Shown here piece by piece: positions 27,272-37,052 of a DNA stretch of 64,000 nt. The notes beneath the pieces are model-generated. The model was given only the letters and a program-made list of their open reading frames with translations. It was not told the DNA's origin and ran no database searches. Every line of letters starts with the position of its first letter. Within the stretch, counting starts at the first letter, position 1. Source of the DNA: Castellaniella daejeonensis. GTDB lineage: Bacteria; Pseudomonadota; Gammaproteobacteria; Burkholderiales; Burkholderiaceae_B. The stretch is from NCBI RefSeq assembly GCF_039523555.1, contig NZ_BAAAFN010000011.1, positions 124,001 to 188,000 on the forward strand. The letters are read 5' to 3'. The position numbers and the translations under genes were made by a program.

Positions 27272-28684
27272 TCAGACGAGGACATCCCTGCCCTCGCGGC
27301 GCAGGACCTCGAGCACCGGCCCGACAGTGGCAAACGATCCGAACACGAGGATTCTATCATTGTCGGTCGCCAGTCTCCTGGCTTCTGCAAAGGCTTGTTC
27401 CGGACTGTCAAAGGTGGAAACCTGCATGTCCCGGGCTGCCACGGCGGGCCGGGGCGTGGCCCGCACGCCGGGCTTGTGCTCGCCCGCGGGGCGGGAGATT
27501 TCGCTGGTCTGGGCGATGAAGGGATCCACGGGCGCCTGGTCGCCACTGATGCGATGCACGATGGCGGCCAATTCCTGCGCGGTGGTGCCGCGCGGGCCAC
27601 CCAGGGTGGCGCACAGCCAGCGGTCCACCCGCCGCGTCAGGCGCGACAGCGTGGCCTCGATGTCCTTGTCGCGCAACATGCCGACCACCGCGTAGGTGTG
27701 CGGATAGTGGCCCATGCTGTCGAGATTCTGGCCCAGCGCCGAGATGGCATGCGGGTTGTGTCCCACATCCAGGATGGTGGCCGGCAATCCGGGCAGAATC
27801 TGCATCCGGCCCGGCAGACTGACGTGCAGCAGGCCCTGGCGCACGTCCTGCTGCGTGACCACCAGGCGGTCGCGCAAGGCCTCGAGGGCGGCCAAGGCCG
27901 CCGATGCGTTCAGCAGCTGGTTGGCACCGCGCAGGGCGGGATAGCCCAGCGCATTCCGGCGCTGCGCGCGGCCGCCGTAGGCCCATTGCTGACGATCGCC
28001 GGAATAGTTGAAATCGATCCCGACGCGCCACAGGTCGGCGCCGATCGCCTCGGCGTGATCGATCACGGTCTCGGGCGGCACCGGATCGGCGCAGATGGCG
28101 GGCTTGCCAGGACGGAATATGTGGGCCTTTTCCAGGCCGATCGCCTCGCGGGTATTGCCCAGGTACTGCATGTGGTCCAGATCCACGCTGGTCAGGATGG
28201 CGCAGTCGGTATCGATCAGGTTGACCGCATCCAGCCGCCCGCCAAGGCCGACTTCCAGCACCACGACATCCAGCCGGGCGGCCTGGAACATCAGCAGAGC
28301 CGCCAGCGTGGTCATTTCGAAATAGGTCAGCGTGATGCCGTCCCGGGCGTCCTCGATGCGCTCGAACTGCGCCACGATGTCCGTGTCCGAGGCTTCCTCG
28401 CCGTTCACGCGGATGCGCTCGTTGAAGCGCAGCAGATGGGGCGAGGTGTACTTGCCGACCTTGTAGCCCGCGGTGAGCAGCATGGCTTCGAGCATGGCGC
28501 AGGTGGAACCCTTGCCGTTGGTGCCGGCCACGGTGATCTTGACGCAGTCCAGGGACAGGCCAAGACGCCCGGCGACGGCCCGGATGCGGTCCAGTCCCAG
28601 GTCGATGGCTTTCGGGTGCAGGGTTTCGAGATAGACCAGCCAGTCGGCGAGCGCGGCGCCCTGGGCAGGAGCAGAAGAGGACAT
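27272..28684 (-). CDS. folC: Bifunctional folylpolyglutamate synthase / dihydrofolate synthase
   Basis: Adds glutamate to dihydropteroate and to reduced folates. The Mur-ligase-type P-loop AGTNGKGST is at residues 53-61. KYTSPHLLRFNERI, LEVGLGGRLDAVN and ILDVGHNPHA are the family blocks, the last linking the ATPase and C-terminal domains. 470 aa, slightly longer than E. coli because of an insertion around residues 385-410. The ATG lies just past the terminator of the PDH operon, so it needs its own promoter or read-through. Confidence 0.96.
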   Translation of the reverse strand: MSSSAPAQGAALADWLVYLETLHPKAIDLGLDRIRAVAGRLGLSLDCVKITVAGTNGKGSTCAMLEAMLLTAGYKVGKYTSPHLLRFNERIRVNGEEASDTDIVAQFERIEDARDGITLTYFEMTTLAALLMFQAARLDVVVLEVGLGGRLDAVNLIDTDCAILTSVDLDHMQYLGNTREAIGLEKAHIFRPGKPAICADPVPPETVIDHAEAIGADLWRVGIDFNYSGDRQQWAYGGRAQRRNALGYPALRGANQLLNASAALAALEALRDRLVVTQQDVRQGLLHVSLPGRMQILPGLPATILDVGHNPHAISALGQNLDSMGHYPHTYAVVGMLRDKDIEATLSRLTRRVDRWLCATLGGPRGTTAQELAAIVHRISGDQAPVDPFIAQTSEISRPAGEHKPGVRATPRPAVAARDMQVSTFDSPEQAFAEARRLATDNDRILVFGSFATVGPVLEVLRREGRDVLV

Positions 28685-28700
28685 GGAAAGGAATCAGGGA

Positions 28701-28741
28701 TGAAAGAAAAACGGCAGGTGCCGATATTAGCACCTGCCGTT
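28701..28741 (-). terminator. Intrinsic terminator of the aceE-aceF-lpdA operon
   Basis: A perfect 12-bp stem (28710-28721 with 28730-28741) and an 8-nt loop are followed on the minus strand by TTTTCTTTC. It lies 75 nt after the lpdA stop and 26 nt before the folC start. It is the clearest rho-independent terminator in the window. Confidence 0.88.
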
Positions 28742-28815
28742 GCGGGACATGCCGGCACCCCTACCGCCTGCAAGGAGGTCCCTGGCAGGCCGTGGGACGC
28801 GCAGTGCAGGGAAAG

Positions 28816-30591
28816 CTACTTCTTCCGGGCCGGCGGCACGTCGGTGCAATGCCCGTCGGCAACCTCGGCGGCCATGCCGACCGACTCCCCGAGCGTCGGG
28901 TGCGGATGGATGGTCTTGCCGATGTCCACGGAATCCGCTCCCATTTCGATGGCCAGGACGATTTCGCCGATCAGATCGCCCGCGTGCGTGCCGACGATCC
29001 CGCCGCCCAGGATCCGGCCGGTTTCCGCATCGAACAGCAGCTTGGTGAAGCCTTCGTCGCGGCCGTTGGCGATGGCGCGGCCCGAAGCCTGCCAGGGGAA
29101 CAGGCCCTTCTTGACGGCAATGCCGTCTTTCTTGGCCGCTTCCTCGGTCAGGCCCACCCAGGCCACCTCGGGGTCGGTGTAGGCCACCGAAGGAATCACG
29201 CGCGCATCGAAGAAGGCCTTGTGCCCGGCGATGGCTTCCGCGGCCACATGGGCCTCGTGGACCGCCTTGTGCGCCAGCATGGGCTGGCCCACGATGTCGC
29301 CAATGGCGTAGATGTGCGGCACATTGGTGCGCATCTGCTTGTCCACCGCGATGAAGCCCCGGTCGGACACCGCCACGCCGGCGTTCTCGGCGCCGATCTT
29401 CTTGCCATTGGGCGAACGGCCGACGGCCTGCAGCACCAGATCGTAGCGCTGGGGTTCCTTGGGGGCAGCCTCGCCCTCGAAGGTGACCCAGATGCCGTCA
29501 TCCTTGGCTTCGGCGGCGACCGTCTTGGTGTTGAGCATGACATGGTCGAAGCGCCTGGCGTTCATCTTGTCCCAGACCTTGACCAGGTCTCGGTCGGCGC
29601 CGGTCATCAGGGTGGGCAGCATTTCCACCACGTCCAGCCGGGCGCCCAGCGCGGAATAGACCGTGCCCATTTCCAGGCCGATGATGCCGCCGCCGATGAT
29701 CAGCATGCGGCCGGGCACCGATTTCAGGGCCAGCGCGCCGGTGGAATCGACGATGCGGGGGTCTTCCGGCAGGAACGGCAGCTTCACGGACTGGCTGCCG
29801 GCCGCGATGATGGCCGAGGCGAACCTGATCGTCGTCTGGCCGCCGTCGGCCTTGGCCACCGTGAGGTGGTGCGGATCGGCAAAGGTGCCCACGCCCTGGA
29901 TGACCGTGACCTTGCGGGCCTTGGCCATGCCGGCCAGGCCGCCGGTGAGCTTGCCCACCACGGAATCCTTGTAGCCGCGCAATTTGTCCAGGTCGATCAC
30001 CGGCTCGCCGAAGGCGATGCCGTGGGCCGCCATGGACTTGGCTTCTTCCAGCACGCCGACGGTATGCAGCAGCGCCTTGGACGGGATGCAGCCCACATTC
30101 AGGCAGACCCCGCCCAGGGTGGCGTAGCGTTCCACCAGGACGACTTTCAGGCCCAGGTCGGCTGCGCGGAAAGCGGCCGAATAGCCGCCGGGGCCCGCGC
30201 CCAGCACCAGGACGTCGTATTCGCCCTCGGCCGTGCCCGAGAACTGCGCGGGCGCCGGAGCCGGAGCGGCCGGTGCCGCCTGCGCCGGTGTCGGGGCCGG
30301 GGCCGGGGCCGGTGCGGCTGCAGCCGGAGCCTGGGCTGGCGCCGCGGCACCGTCGGCCGCCTCGATGCGGATGATCGGTGTGCCCTGGGAGACTTTGTCG
30401 CCCAGCTTCACGAGGATTTCCTTCACCACCCCGCCCTGCTCGGCCGGAATCTCCATGGAGGCCTTGTCGGATTCCACGGTGATCAGGCTCTGCTCGGCCT
30501 GGACGGTATCGCCCGCCTTGACCAGGATCTCGATGACTTCGACTGCGTCGAAATCGCCGATGTCGGGGACGTTCAGATCGACGATGCTCAT
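28816..30591 (-). CDS. lpdA: Dihydrolipoyl dehydrogenase (E3) with N-terminal lipoyl domain
   Basis: FAD enzyme that reoxidises dihydrolipoamide and makes NADH. The ATG at 30591 follows GGGGACGAG. Residues 1-80 are a lipoyl domain with the lipoylated Lys in VESDKASMEIP. An Ala/Pro linker (about 82-118) leads to the E3 core: VLVLGAGPGGYSAAF, the redox-active pair in GGVCLNVGCIPSK, the NAD site LIIGGGIIGLEMGTVYSALG, and the HPHPTLGE base near the end. 591 aa. Lipoyl-E3 fusions are common in Burkholderiales and Neisseria. Last gene of the PDH operon. Confidence 0.97.
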   Translation of the reverse strand: MSIVDLNVPDIGDFDAVEVIEILVKAGDTVQAEQSLITVESDKASMEIPAEQGGVVKEILVKLGDKVSQGTPIIRIEAADGAAAPAQAPAAAAPAPAPAPTPAQAAPAAPAPAPAQFSGTAEGEYDVLVLGAGPGGYSAAFRAADLGLKVVLVERYATLGGVCLNVGCIPSKALLHTVGVLEEAKSMAAHGIAFGEPVIDLDKLRGYKDSVVGKLTGGLAGMAKARKVTVIQGVGTFADPHHLTVAKADGGQTTIRFASAIIAAGSQSVKLPFLPEDPRIVDSTGALALKSVPGRMLIIGGGIIGLEMGTVYSALGARLDVVEMLPTLMTGADRDLVKVWDKMNARRFDHVMLNTKTVAAEAKDDGIWVTFEGEAAPKEPQRYDLVLQAVGRSPNGKKIGAENAGVAVSDRGFIAVDKQMRTNVPHIYAIGDIVGQPMLAHKAVHEAHVAAEAIAGHKAFFDARVIPSVAYTDPEVAWVGLTEEAAKKDGIAVKKGLFPWQASGRAIANGRDEGFTKLLFDAETGRILGGGIVGTHAGDLIGEIVLAIEMGADSVDIGKTIHPHPTLGESVGMAAEVADGHCTDVPPARKK

Positions 30592-30601
30592 CTCGTCCCC
30601 C

Positions 30602-32308
30602 TTACAGGATGATGCGGCGGAAATCCGCCAGCAGGCCAGCCAGGTAGGCATTGAAGCGCGCCGCGGCGGCCCCGTCGATCACGCGGTGATCGTAGGACAG
30701 CGACAGCGGCAGCATCAGGCGGGGCTGGAAGGCCTTGCCGTCCCAGACCGGCTGCATGGCCGAACGCGACACGCCGAGGATGGCGACTTCGGGCGCATTG
30801 ATGATGGGCGTGAAGTCCGTGCCGCCGATCCCGCCCAGGGACGAGATCGAGAAGCAGCCGCCCTGCATCTGGGAAGGCGAGAGCTTGCCTTCGCGGGCCA
30901 GGCCGGCGAGTTCGGCCGTTTCCGCCGCCAGTTCCAGCACGCCCTTCTTGTCGGCGTCCCGGATCACCGGAACCACCAGGCCGTTGGGCGTGTCGGCTGC
31001 GAAGCCGATGTGGAAGTAGTGCTTGAGCACCAGGTTGTCGCCGTCCAGCGAGGCGTTGAATTCAGGGTACTTCTTCAGGGCTGCGACCACGGCCTTGATC
31101 AGGAAGGCCAGCATGGTGACCTTGACGCCGGACTTCTTGTTTTCCGCGTTCAGCTGCTGGCGCAGGGCTTCCAGTTCGGTGATGTCGGCCACGTCATTGT
31201 TGGTGACGTGCGGAATCATGACCCAGTTGCGATGCAGGTTCGCGCCCGATATCTTCTTGATGCGCGACAGGGGCTTCGTCTGGATCTCGCCGAACTTGGC
31301 GAAGTCGACCTTGGGCCAGCCCAGCACGCTGAAGCCACCTTCCGCCGACACGGTCGAGCCCACGGGGCTCGCGCCGCCGGTAGCCAGGGCCTGCTTCACG
31401 TAGGCACGCACGTCGTCGACCGTGATGCGGTTCTTGGGGCCGCTGCCGCTGACCTGGGCCAGGTTCACGCCCAGTTCGCGGGCGAACTTGCGCACCGAGG
31501 GCGAGGCGTGCGGCAGATTGCGCAGGGGCACCTCGGCCTCGGCGAAGGATGCCGTCGGAGACGTGCGCTCAGGGGCGACGGACGCCATGGAAGACGGCGC
31601 CGAAGCCGGGGCCGGTGCGGCAGCGGCCTTGGGCGCCGCTTCGGCCGGGGCAGGCGCCGGGGTGGGGGCCGGTGCTGCAGCAGCAGGAGCCGCCGCCTGG
31701 GGTGCACCGCCGGTCGCTTCCACGACCAGGATTTCCGCGCCCTGGGAGACCTTGTCGCCCAGCTTGACCTTGATTTCCTTGACCACCCCGCCCACCGAGG
31801 CCGGGATTTCCATGGAGGCCTTGTCGGATTCCACGGTGATCAGGCTTTGCTCGGCCTGGATGGTATCGCCCACATTGACCAGGATCTCGATGACTTCGAC
31901 CGCGTCGAAATCGCCGATGTCGGGCACGACCACGGGCTGCAGCCCGCCCGAGGTGGCCGGCGCCGCAGCTGCCGCGGACGCAGGCGCCGGAGCCGGCGCA
32001 GCGGTCGGAGCCGGGGCCGGCGTGGCAGCGGCCGCCGGGGCGGACGCAGCCTGCCCGGTCGCCGCACCCGAAGCCTCGACTTCCAGGATGACCGAGCCTT
32101 CCTTGACCTTGTCGCCCAGCTTGACCTTGACCGCCTTGACCACCCCGCCCTGCGAGGCCGGGATTTCCATGGAGGCTTTGTCGGACTCGACCGTGATCAG
32201 GCTCTGCTCGGCCTCGATCTTGTCGCCTGCGGCCACCAGGATCTCGATCACTTCAACCGCGTCGAAATCGCCGATGTCGGGGACCTTGATTTCCACGATA
32301 TTGCTCAT
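30602..32308 (-). CDS. aceF: Dihydrolipoyl acetyltransferase (PDH E2), two lipoyl domains
   Basis: Core of the pyruvate dehydrogenase complex. The start MSNIVEIKVPDIGDFDAVEV at 32308 is preceded by GGAGGA. Two lipoyl domains (about residues 1-80 and 120-200), each with ESDKASMEIPAS, are joined by Ala/Pro linkers. The peripheral subunit-binding domain (ASPSVRKFARELGVNLAQVS) follows, then the catalytic domain ending with LSYDHRVIDGAAAARF, whose His and Asp are catalytic. 568 aa. It lies 14 nt after aceE and 10 nt before lpdA. Confidence 0.98.
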   Translation of the reverse strand: MSNIVEIKVPDIGDFDAVEVIEILVAAGDKIEAEQSLITVESDKASMEIPASQGGVVKAVKVKLGDKVKEGSVILEVEASGAATGQAASAPAAAATPAPAPTAAPAPAPASAAAAAPATSGGLQPVVVPDIGDFDAVEVIEILVNVGDTIQAEQSLITVESDKASMEIPASVGGVVKEIKVKLGDKVSQGAEILVVEATGGAPQAAAPAAAAPAPTPAPAPAEAAPKAAAAPAPASAPSSMASVAPERTSPTASFAEAEVPLRNLPHASPSVRKFARELGVNLAQVSGSGPKNRITVDDVRAYVKQALATGGASPVGSTVSAEGGFSVLGWPKVDFAKFGEIQTKPLSRIKKISGANLHRNWVMIPHVTNNDVADITELEALRQQLNAENKKSGVKVTMLAFLIKAVVAALKKYPEFNASLDGDNLVLKHYFHIGFAADTPNGLVVPVIRDADKKGVLELAAETAELAGLAREGKLSPSQMQGGCFSISSLGGIGGTDFTPIINAPEVAILGVSRSAMQPVWDGKAFQPRLMLPLSLSYDHRVIDGAAAARFNAYLAGLLADFRRIIL

Positions 32309-32322
32309 GTTGTGCGTCCTCC

Positions 32323-35034
32323 TCAGGCGTAGTGCGGGTTGGCCTTTTCGGGGTCGATGCCGTACTTGGCGATCGCCTCGGCGCATTTCTTGATGTCGAT
32401 GGCGCCTTCATCGGCCAGGCTGCGCAGGGCGGCCAGGACCACGAAATGGCGGTCGATCTCGAAGTGCTTGCGCAGTTCGGAACGGAAGTCCGAACGGCCG
32501 AAGCCGTCGGTCCCCAGGACCTTGAGGGTGCGTCCTTGCGGCACGAAGGGGCGGATCATGTCGCCATAGGCCTTGATGTAGTCGGTGGAAACGACGATGG
32601 GCCCCTTGGTGTCCTTGAGCTGGCGGGTCACGTAGGATTCCTGGGCAGGCTCGGTCGGATGCAGCAGGTTGTGGCGTTCGGCATCCAGGCCGTCGCGGCG
32701 CAGTTCCGTGAAGCTGGTGACGCTCCAGACGTCCGAAGTCACGCCCCAGTCCTTTTCCAGCAATTCCTGGGCCGCCAGCACTTCGCGCAGGATCGTGCCC
32801 GAGCCCATCAGCTGGACATGCTGCTTGGCGGGCTTGGCGCTGGACTGGAGCTTGTACATCCCCTTCAGGATGCCTTCCTCGTCTCCGGCCTTCAGGCCCG
32901 GCTGGGCGTAGTTCTCGTTCATAACCGTGATGTAGAAGAACACATCTTCCTGGTCATGCATCATGCGCTGCAGGCCGCTGCGGATGATGACGGCGACTTC
33001 GTGCGCGAAGGCCGGGTCGTAGGCCACGCAGTTGGGGATCAGGGAAGCCTGGATGTGGCTGTGGCCGTCCTCGTGCTGCAGGCCCTCGCCGTTCAGCGTG
33101 GTGCGGCCTGCCGTGCCGCCCAGCACGAAACCGCGCGCCAGCATGTCGCCCGCGGCCCAGGCGTGGTCGCCGAACCGCTGGAACCCGAACATCGAGTAAT
33201 AGATGAAGAACGGGATCATGATGCAGTTGCTGACGGAATACGACGTCGCCGCCGCGATCCACGAGCTGAAGCCGCCGGCCTCGTTGATGCCTTCCTGCAG
33301 CAGCTGGCCGTTCTCGGCTTCGCGGTAGTACATCACCTGGCCCTTGTCCACCGGCACGTACTTCTGGCCTTCGGGGGCGTAGATGCCGATCTGGCGGAAC
33401 AGGCCTTCCATGCCGAAGGTGCGGGACTCGTCCACCAGGATGGGCACGACGCGCGGCGCCAGGTCCTTGTCGCGCAGGATCTGGTTCAGCACCCGCACGA
33501 ATGCCTGGGTGGTGGAAATCTCGCGGCCCTCGGCGGTGGGCTCGAGCACGGCCTTGAAGGCATCCAGGGGCGGCACCGGCAGCGACTGGTCGGCCTTGCG
33601 GCGGCGGTGCGGCAGGTAGCCGCCGAGCGCCTTGCGATGCTCGTGCAGGTACTTCATTTCCGGAGAGTCTTCCGCCGGCTTGAAGAAGGGGATCTCTTCG
33701 AGCTTGTCGTCCGGGATGGGGATGTTGAAGCGGTCGCGGAATTCGCGCACCGAATCGATGTCCAGCTTCTTTTGCTGGTGGGTGGGGTTCTTGGCCTGAC
33801 CGACGTGGCCCATGCCGTAGCCCTTGATGGTCTTGGCCAGGATGACCGAAGGCTGGCCCTTGTGCCCGGCGGCGGCGGCGAAGGCCGCGTAGACCTTGTG
33901 CGGGTCGTGCCCGCCCCGGTTCAGGCGCCAGATGTCCTCGTCGCTCATGCGGCTGACCATTTCCAGCAGCTTGGGATGCTTGCCGAAGAACTTTTCACGC
34001 ACGAACTTGCCGTCATTGGCCTTGTAGGCCTGGTATTCGCCGTCCACGGTCTCTTCCATGATGCGGCGCAGGATGCCTTCCTTGTCGCGGGCGAACAGCG
34101 GATCCCAGTAGCCGCCCCAGATCAGCTTGAGCACATTCCAGCCGTTGCCGCGGAAGGCGCCTTCGAGTTCCTGGATGATCTTGCCGTTGCCACGCACCGG
34201 GCCGTCCAGGCGCTGCAGGTTGCAGTTGACGACGAAAATCAGGTTGTCGAGCTTTTCACGCGCGGCCAGGCCGATGGCAGCGAGGGTTTCGGGTTCGTCG
34301 ATCTCGCCGTCGCCCACGAAGACCCAGACCTTGCGTTCGGCCGTGTTGGCCAGCCCGCGGGCATGCAGGTATTTCAGGAAACGGGCCTGATAGATGGCCA
34401 TCATCGGCCCCAGGCCCATCGACACCGTGGAGAACTGCCAGAAATCGGGCATCAGCTTCGGGTGCGGATAGGAAGACAGCCCCTTGCCCTTGCCGCCGAC
34501 TTCCTGGCGGAAATAATTCAGGTTCTCTTCCGTCAGGCGGCCTTCGAGGTAGGCGCGTGCGTACATGCCGGGCGACGAATGGCCCTGGAAGTAGATCAGG
34601 TCGCCGCCGTGGTCGGGCGACTCGGCGTGCCAGAAGTGGTTCTGGCCGCACTCGATCATGGTCGCCAGCGAGGCGAAGGACGCAATGTGGCCGCCCAGGC
34701 TGCCGCCATCAGGCGGTTCGACCTTGTTGGCCTTGACCACCATGGCCATGGCGTTCCAGCGGATATAGGAACGGATGCGCTCTTCGAGCACCATGTTGCC
34801 CGGATGCGGAGGCTCCAGCCCCGGGGGAATGGTGTTGACGTAGGCCGTGTTCAGCGAATAGGGGATGTGGGCGCCACTGCGGCGGGCCAGGTCGATCAGG
34901 CGCTCGATCAGGTAGTGGGCGCGTTCCGCGCCCTCACGATCGAGGACGGCTTCCAGCGCGTCGATCCATTCCTGGGTTTCCTGCTGATCGACGTCCACCG
35001 TCGCCACGTCGTGGACTTGTTCGAGAGAGGACAT
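32323..35034 (-). CDS. aceE: Pyruvate dehydrogenase E1 (homodimeric type)
   Basis: Thiamine-diphosphate enzyme that decarboxylates pyruvate and acetylates E2 lipoyl groups. The ATG at 35034 follows AGGAG at 9 nt; the open frame above it has no homologous sequence. 903 aa (E. coli 887). The ThDP/Mg motif GDGEIDEPE to NLIFVVNCNLQRLDG is intact, as are GHSSPGMYARAYLEGR and the C-terminal transketolase-like domain (VLGTDGFGRSDFR). First gene of aceE-aceF-lpdA; divergent from a two-component system. Confidence 0.98.
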   Translation of the reverse strand: MSSLEQVHDVATVDVDQQETQEWIDALEAVLDREGAERAHYLIERLIDLARRSGAHIPYSLNTAYVNTIPPGLEPPHPGNMVLEERIRSYIRWNAMAMVVKANKVEPPDGGSLGGHIASFASLATMIECGQNHFWHAESPDHGGDLIYFQGHSSPGMYARAYLEGRLTEENLNYFRQEVGGKGKGLSSYPHPKLMPDFWQFSTVSMGLGPMMAIYQARFLKYLHARGLANTAERKVWVFVGDGEIDEPETLAAIGLAAREKLDNLIFVVNCNLQRLDGPVRGNGKIIQELEGAFRGNGWNVLKLIWGGYWDPLFARDKEGILRRIMEETVDGEYQAYKANDGKFVREKFFGKHPKLLEMVSRMSDEDIWRLNRGGHDPHKVYAAFAAAAGHKGQPSVILAKTIKGYGMGHVGQAKNPTHQQKKLDIDSVREFRDRFNIPIPDDKLEEIPFFKPAEDSPEMKYLHEHRKALGGYLPHRRRKADQSLPVPPLDAFKAVLEPTAEGREISTTQAFVRVLNQILRDKDLAPRVVPILVDESRTFGMEGLFRQIGIYAPEGQKYVPVDKGQVMYYREAENGQLLQEGINEAGGFSSWIAAATSYSVSNCIMIPFFIYYSMFGFQRFGDHAWAAGDMLARGFVLGGTAGRTTLNGEGLQHEDGHSHIQASLIPNCVAYDPAFAHEVAVIIRSGLQRMMHDQEDVFFYITVMNENYAQPGLKAGDEEGILKGMYKLQSSAKPAKQHVQLMGSGTILREVLAAQELLEKDWGVTSDVWSVTSFTELRRDGLDAERHNLLHPTEPAQESYVTRQLKDTKGPIVVSTDYIKAYGDMIRPFVPQGRTLKVLGTDGFGRSDFRSELRKHFEIDRHFVVLAALRSLADEGAIDIKKCAEAIAKYGIDPEKANPHYA

Positions 35035-35176
35035 GGTGTGTGTCTCCTGTGGTGTGGTTCGATGACGCGACCACACATCGCGCCAGCCCGGTGAAGAGAG
35101 AGGGGAAACATGCGCCGGCGGCACCGCAACGGAGACCCGGGGCACGAACGTACCCCGGTTGCCGACACTTGCAGCC

Positions 35177-35205
35177 ATTCTAGGAAAGAGCCCGCGTCAG
35201 CACAA
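35177..35205 (-). promoter_or_regulatory. Candidate sigma-70 promoter of the aceE operon
   Basis: On the minus strand TTGTGC (35205-35200), a 17-nt spacer and TAGAAT (35182-35177) form a plausible promoter, giving a leader of about 135 nt before aceE. The rest of the 266-nt divergent spacer is AT-rich at 35208-35285 and should hold the promoter of the opposite sensor-kinase gene. I could not pick one for that gene with confidence. Confidence 0.45.
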
Positions 35206-35300
35206 GCAAAATTTCATCAGATGATATGTATTTTTATTATGTGAAAAATTGAATGCGGCTTTCATGTCTAAAATGATGCAATCGCGATATTCTCACGTCC

Positions 35301-37052
35301 ATGGCTTCCTCGAATCGCAAGTCCCTGATTCCGACGACGTTTTACGAGCATGCTCGGCACAGTCGCCGCCTGTACTGGCTGACGCCGGCGATCGTGCTCG
35401 TGCTCTATCTCTGCGTCATGGGCGCCTTCATCTGGCTGCAGCGCCTGCAAAGCGACAGCGTGATGTTCGTCACCATCGATCAGGAAACCCGCCAGCAGCG
35501 CCTGATGATGGTGGTGTTCGCCCTGTCGCTGGTGATCGTATTCAGCCTGCTGGCGCTGTGGCGCTACACGCGCTTCCGCACCCAGGCCGAGGCCGCCCTG
35601 ATCGCCGAGACCGGCTTCCGGCGCGCCATGGAAAATTCCATGTCCACCGGCATGCGCGTGTTCGACATGCAGGGCCGCATCGCCTATGTGAACCCGGCGT
35701 TCTGCCGCATGATCGGCTGGAACGAGGCCGACCTGATCGGGCGCACGGCCCCCTTCCCCTACTGGCTGCCGGGGCGCCACGACCATCACCGCGAGACCCT
35801 GGCCCAGCTGCTGTCGGGCCGCACTCCCAGCAGCGGCCTGGAAATCGAGGCCCAGCGGCGCGACGGCTCGCGCTTCACCGCGCGCATGTACGTCTCGCCC
35901 CTGCGCGACCCCAAGGGCGAGCAGATCGGCTGGATGACATCCATGACCGACATCACGGAGCCCAAGCGCATCCGCGAAGCCCTGACCGCCGCGCACGAGC
36001 GCTTCATGACCGTGCTCGAAGGCCTGGACGATGCGATCTCCGTCGTGGCCGATACGCCCGAGGGCCTGGAACTGCTGTTTGCCAACCGCACCTACCGGCG
36101 CCTGTTCGGCGCCCAGACCGGCGGCCACTCGGAACTGCTGGGCGGCCGCCTGGGCCGGTTCACCGACGAGACCATGGAGCTGTTCTCGCCCACGGCCCAG
36201 CGCTGGTTCGAGGTCCACCACCGGATGCTGGCCTGGACCGATTCCCGCCGCGTGCGCCTGCAGGTGGCGCGCGACATCACCGAACGCCGCAAGCACGAGG
36301 AAGAATCCCGCATCCAGCAGGAAAAGGCCCAGCTCACCAGCCGCCTGACCACGATGGGCGAAATGGCCTCGTCCCTGGCGCACGAACTGAACCAGCCGCT
36401 GACGGCCATCAGTAACTACAATATGGCGGCCGTGGCGATGCTCAAGTCGGGCAAGGCCTCCACCGAATCGCTGATCCAGGCCCTGGAAAAGGCCTCCCAG
36501 CAGGCCGAGCGTGCCGGCAAGATCATCAGCCGCATCCGCGAATTCGTGAAGCGCAGCGAGCCGCGGCGCCAGGCCGTGGGCCTGGGCCGGATCGTGGAGA
36601 ACGCCGTCGGATTCGCCGATATCGACGCCCGCAAGCGCAGCATCGAGATCGTCCAGAACCTGCCCGATCCCATGCCCGAAGTCCTGGCTGACCCCATCCT
36701 CATCGAGCAGGTCCTGCTGAACCTGCTGAAGAACGGCGTCGAGGCCATGGAACACAGCGAATGCCGCAGCCTGCACTTGCGGATCACCGATCAGCCCCCC
36801 CTGGTCGAAATCGCCGTCATCGATCACGGCCATGGCCTGCGCAATCCGGAACGGCTTTTCGAGCCCTTCTACAGCACCAAGTCCGAAGGCCTGGGCATGG
36901 GTCTGAACATTTGCCGTACCATCATCGAATCGCATCACGGGCGCCTGTGGGCCAGTCCCAATCCGGAAGGCGGGACCATATTCCGCTTCACCCTGCCCAA
37001 GGCCCCGCCCCGCTCCCAGACCACGGACATCACGGAGGAACAGCACGCATGA
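35301..37052 (+). CDS. PAS-domain sensor histidine kinase (FixL/DctB-like)
   Basis: 583 aa inner-membrane kinase. Two membrane helices (about residues 25-48 and 68-88) flank a very short periplasmic loop of about 20 residues, so the signal is probably read in the membrane or cytoplasm. A PAS domain (about 105-220, with GMRVFDMQGRIAYVNPAFC) and a second, degenerate PAS (about 235-330) follow. The H-box is MASSLAHELNQPLTAISNYN. The ATP lid has NLLKNGVEAM, DHGHGL and GLGMGLNICRTIIESH. The ATG at 35301 has no clear ribosome site. The stop overlaps the response regulator as ATGA. Confidence 0.92.
   Translation: MASSNRKSLIPTTFYEHARHSRRLYWLTPAIVLVLYLCVMGAFIWLQRLQSDSVMFVTIDQETRQQRLMMVVFALSLVIVFSLLALWRYTRFRTQAEAALIAETGFRRAMENSMSTGMRVFDMQGRIAYVNPAFCRMIGWNEADLIGRTAPFPYWLPGRHDHHRETLAQLLSGRTPSSGLEIEAQRRDGSRFTARMYVSPLRDPKGEQIGWMTSMTDITEPKRIREALTAAHERFMTVLEGLDDAISVVADTPEGLELLFANRTYRRLFGAQTGGHSELLGGRLGRFTDETMELFSPTAQRWFEVHHRMLAWTDSRRVRLQVARDITERRKHEEESRIQQEKAQLTSRLTTMGEMASSLAHELNQPLTAISNYNMAAVAMLKSGKASTESLIQALEKASQQAERAGKIISRIREFVKRSEPRRQAVGLGRIVENAVGFADIDARKRSIEIVQNLPDPMPEVLADPILIEQVLLNLLKNGVEAMEHSECRSLHLRITDQPPLVEIAVIDHGHGLRNPERLFEPFYSTKSEGLGMGLNICRTIIESHHGRLWASPNPEGGTIFRFTLPKAPPRSQTTDITEEQHA

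Noticed and set aside
32332..35094. 920-codon plus-strand frame opposite aceE, and similar frames opposite ppsA (1135-3330) and bamA (10181-12544)
   Set aside because: All mirror the codon bias of conserved genes on the other strand and show no domain motifs.
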